A stretch of DNA of 6,348 nt from the NCBI GenBank assembly GCA_013151875.1, contig JAADHL010000275.1:1-6348 (forward strand), read 5' to 3'. Origin of the DNA: Deltaproteobacteria bacterium. Lineage in GTDB: Bacteria > Myxococcota_A > UBA9042 > DTJE01. The position numbers and the translations under genes are program-made. Shown piece after piece: positions 5,074-6,348 of the stretch; the stretch's first letter is position 1; the number at the start of each line of letters is the position of its first letter. The notes under the pieces are model-generated. The model ran no database searches. It saw only the letters and a program-made list of their open reading frames with translations, and was not told the origin of the DNA.

Positions 5074-6348
5074 TACCACAACTCATCGTCGTCGCCGCCG
5101 GGCAGCTCTCCGTGCTCCTGCAGGTAGCGTTGGATCAGTTCGCTTTCCCGCTTCGTGAACATGGGGTCTTCCTCGTACACGAAGAAGGCCGCGCTTTCAT
5201 TGTCCTCCAATGCCTCCATCAACCCCTGTTTAAGGTCCATGGCACCCTTGATGGCGATTACATTGCGTTCCGCGTCGAGCAGTTGAAAGACGCCCTCGAC
5301 CCCGGGGATACCATTTATGATGTCGGGTGTCATTTCAAGGAAGGGCTCCTTCGTGGGAGGCGTGGGCGCTGCCTCGATGGCGAGGCGTAGATCGCAGTTC
5401 AGGCACCGCATGGCCTCGGACCGGGCCGCGTCGGCCTCGAGGGTTTCCTCGATGGCGTCAAACGATGAGACCCTGTCAGGGCCGGGCCTGGTAACTGGAC
5501 GTATGCGTTCCAGCGCCGAAAAACCATCGATTTTGCCGATGCGCTGGTCCACAGGGTTACGATCCACCAGGGTCGTCCCGATGTCGCCGTCCCCGCCGAG
5601 CGCCTTGTCCATGTCCGCAGCCGCGGCGCGTCCCATTGCCACGGCCTGGATAAAGCTCGACGGGCCGCTTGCCACGTCGCCGCCCGTCCAGACCTTGTCG
5701 TTGCCGGTCGCCATTGTGTCTTCACTGTGGTTGATGGTCCCCTGTCGGCTCAGCCCCAGGGATTCGAAAGGCCCGGAAGACGGGTCCTGACCGATGGCCA
5801 GAATGACTGAATCCGCCGCGACCTCGGTGGTTTCCGAATCGTCAAAGATCGGATTGAACATACCGTTCGAGTCGAACACCCGCGTGCATCGCCGCAGTTT
5901 CAGGCCCGCGACACGGCCGTCCCGGTTCCCGATGACCTCGATTGGTCCCCACGAATGCATCATGGAGATTTCTTCCTGCTCGGCCTCGTCCACTTCCCAG
6001 TCCCAGGCGGGCAGTTCCTCTGCGGATTCCAGGCTTGTCACCACGACTTCCGTCGCGCCCAGCCTGCGCGCCACCCTCGCGGCGTCCACGGCCACGTTTC
6101 CGCCGCCCACGACAACGACCGTCGAACCGTTGAAAGAGTCAGGATCGAGTTCACCGAGGGCCCGCCGCCGCAGGAAATCCACGCCCCAGAACACGCCGTC
6201 AAGGCCGCTTCCCTCCAGTTCAATCATCTTCGCCACGTGGGCCCCGGTGGCAACGAAGACCGCGTCGTTGGCATCCACGAGCCCAGGCCACGCCTCCCCG
6301 TCCACCGGAGAGTCGCACATGATCTCCACGCCCACGCGACGCACCTCG
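5073..6348 (-). CDS. GltD/BzdV-type FAD-dependent NAD(P)H oxidoreductase, C-terminal part (N-terminus outside window)
   Basis: The reading frame is open to the right edge, so 5' coding sequence is missing; the GTG at 6344 is not the start. Numbered from 6344, GVEIMCDSPV followed by DAVFVATGA (27-35) is the end of a first FAD-domain half. VVVVGGGNVAVD (76-87) is the NAD(P)H Rossmann motif. VILAIGQDP (180-188) and WTGGDVASGPSSFIQAVAMG (219-238) complete the FAD site of the glutamate-synthase-small-subunit family. C314 and C317 lie in MRCLNCDLR, a motif typical of these enzymes. The last 80 residues form an extra domain (GVFQLLD, VIAIKG, RESELIQ) that resembles a degenerate GIY-YIG fold. The missing N-terminus should hold the first dinucleotide motif and possibly an Fe-S domain. 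The likely job is electron transfer between NAD(P)H and ferredoxin or another Fe-S partner. BzdV-like proteins are found with benzoyl-CoA genes, but that role is inference here. The gene is followed by the small CxxC gene on the same strand. Confidence 0.85.
   Translation of the reverse strand, partial: EVRRVGVEIMCDSPVDGEAWPGLVDANDAVFVATGAHVAKMIELEGSGLDGVFWGVDFLRRRALGELDPDSFNGSTVVVVGGGNVAVDAARVARRLGATEVVVTSLESAEELPAWDWEVDEAEQEEISMMHSWGPIEVIGNRDGRVAGLKLRRCTRVFDSNGMFNPIFDDSETTEVAADSVILAIGQDPSSGPFESLGLSRQGTINHSEDTMATGNDKVWTGGDVASGPSSFIQAVAMGRAAAADMDKALGGDGDIGTTLVDRNPVDQRIGKIDGFSALERIRPVTRPGPDRVSSFDAIEETLEADAARSEAMRCLNCDLRLAIEAAPTPPTKEPFLEMTPDIINGIPGVEGVFQLLDAERNVIAIKGAMDLKQGLMEALEDNESAAFFVYEEDPMFTKRESELIQRYLQEHGELPGGDDDELW

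Noticed and set aside
5471..5481. Palindrome CCCTG-T-CAGGG inside the oxidoreductase gene
   Set aside because: It lies in coding sequence, is short and has no partner element. It is probably chance in GC-rich DNA.
5317..5790. Plus-strand 157-codon frame inside the oxidoreductase region
   Set aside because: It is a shadow of the oxidoreductase, with Ser/Arg/Pro-rich low-information translation and no domain.

Overview
The window looks like part of an anaerobic aromatic-degradation region from a GC-rich, probably deltaproteobacterial (Desulfobacterota- or Myxococcota-like) genome. This rests on three things. First, there is a NAD-dependent, zinc-type dehydrogenase of the 6-hydroxycyclohex-1-ene-1-carbonyl-CoA dehydrogenase kind (Had/BamQ), followed by the start of a crotonase that is probably the dienoyl-CoA hydratase Dch/BamR. 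Second, there is a lipid-anchored octaheme c-type cytochrome with a Gly/Asp/Thr-rich N-terminal linker. Third, there is a GltD/BzdV-type FAD oxidoreductase with the tail I associate with sulfate-reducer-like anaerobes. The taxonomic assignment is inference only.

Layout. Positions 1-1214, minus strand: had, then 19 bp later the 5' end of dch, which runs off the left edge. Positions 1215-1428: a divergent control region with a good sigma70-like promoter reading right, overlapped by a perfect 7-5-7 palindrome, and a weaker signal reading left. Positions 1429-2277, plus strand: an amidohydrolase-2 (ACMSD-like) protein whose usual metal ligands are largely missing. Positions 2278-2440: an AT-rich promoter region with three copies of an AAACATATTG-like element, a promoter and a 5' UTR hairpin. 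Positions 2441-4645, plus strand: the octaheme lipoprotein. Positions 4646-4824: a convergent intergenic stretch with two GC-rich hairpins and no gene. Positions 4825-5034, minus strand: a small CxxC protein of unknown function. Positions 5073-6348, minus strand: the C-terminal part of a large FAD/NAD(P)H oxidoreductase, whose N-terminus lies beyond the right edge.

How the parts may work together. Had and Dch carry out successive steps of modified beta-oxidation after reduction of benzoyl-CoA. Dch hydrates the cyclic dienoyl-CoA and Had oxidises the 6-hydroxy product to the 6-oxo compound, yielding NADH. The oxidoreductase could move electrons between NAD(P)H and a ferredoxin or Fe-S partner. 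The octaheme lipoprotein could handle electrons at the cell envelope. The link between the cytochrome or the amidohydrolase and aromatic catabolism is proximity only.

The points most worth a second look are: a possible degenerate GIY-YIG-like domain fused to the C-terminus of the oxidoreductase; the amidohydrolase with a disrupted metal site divergent from had; the unusual architecture of the octaheme protein; the operator-like palindrome between had and the amidohydrolase; and a REP-like GGGTC-A-GACCC palindrome exactly at the stop codon of the oxidoreductase. No RNA gene, CRISPR array or transposase gene was seen.
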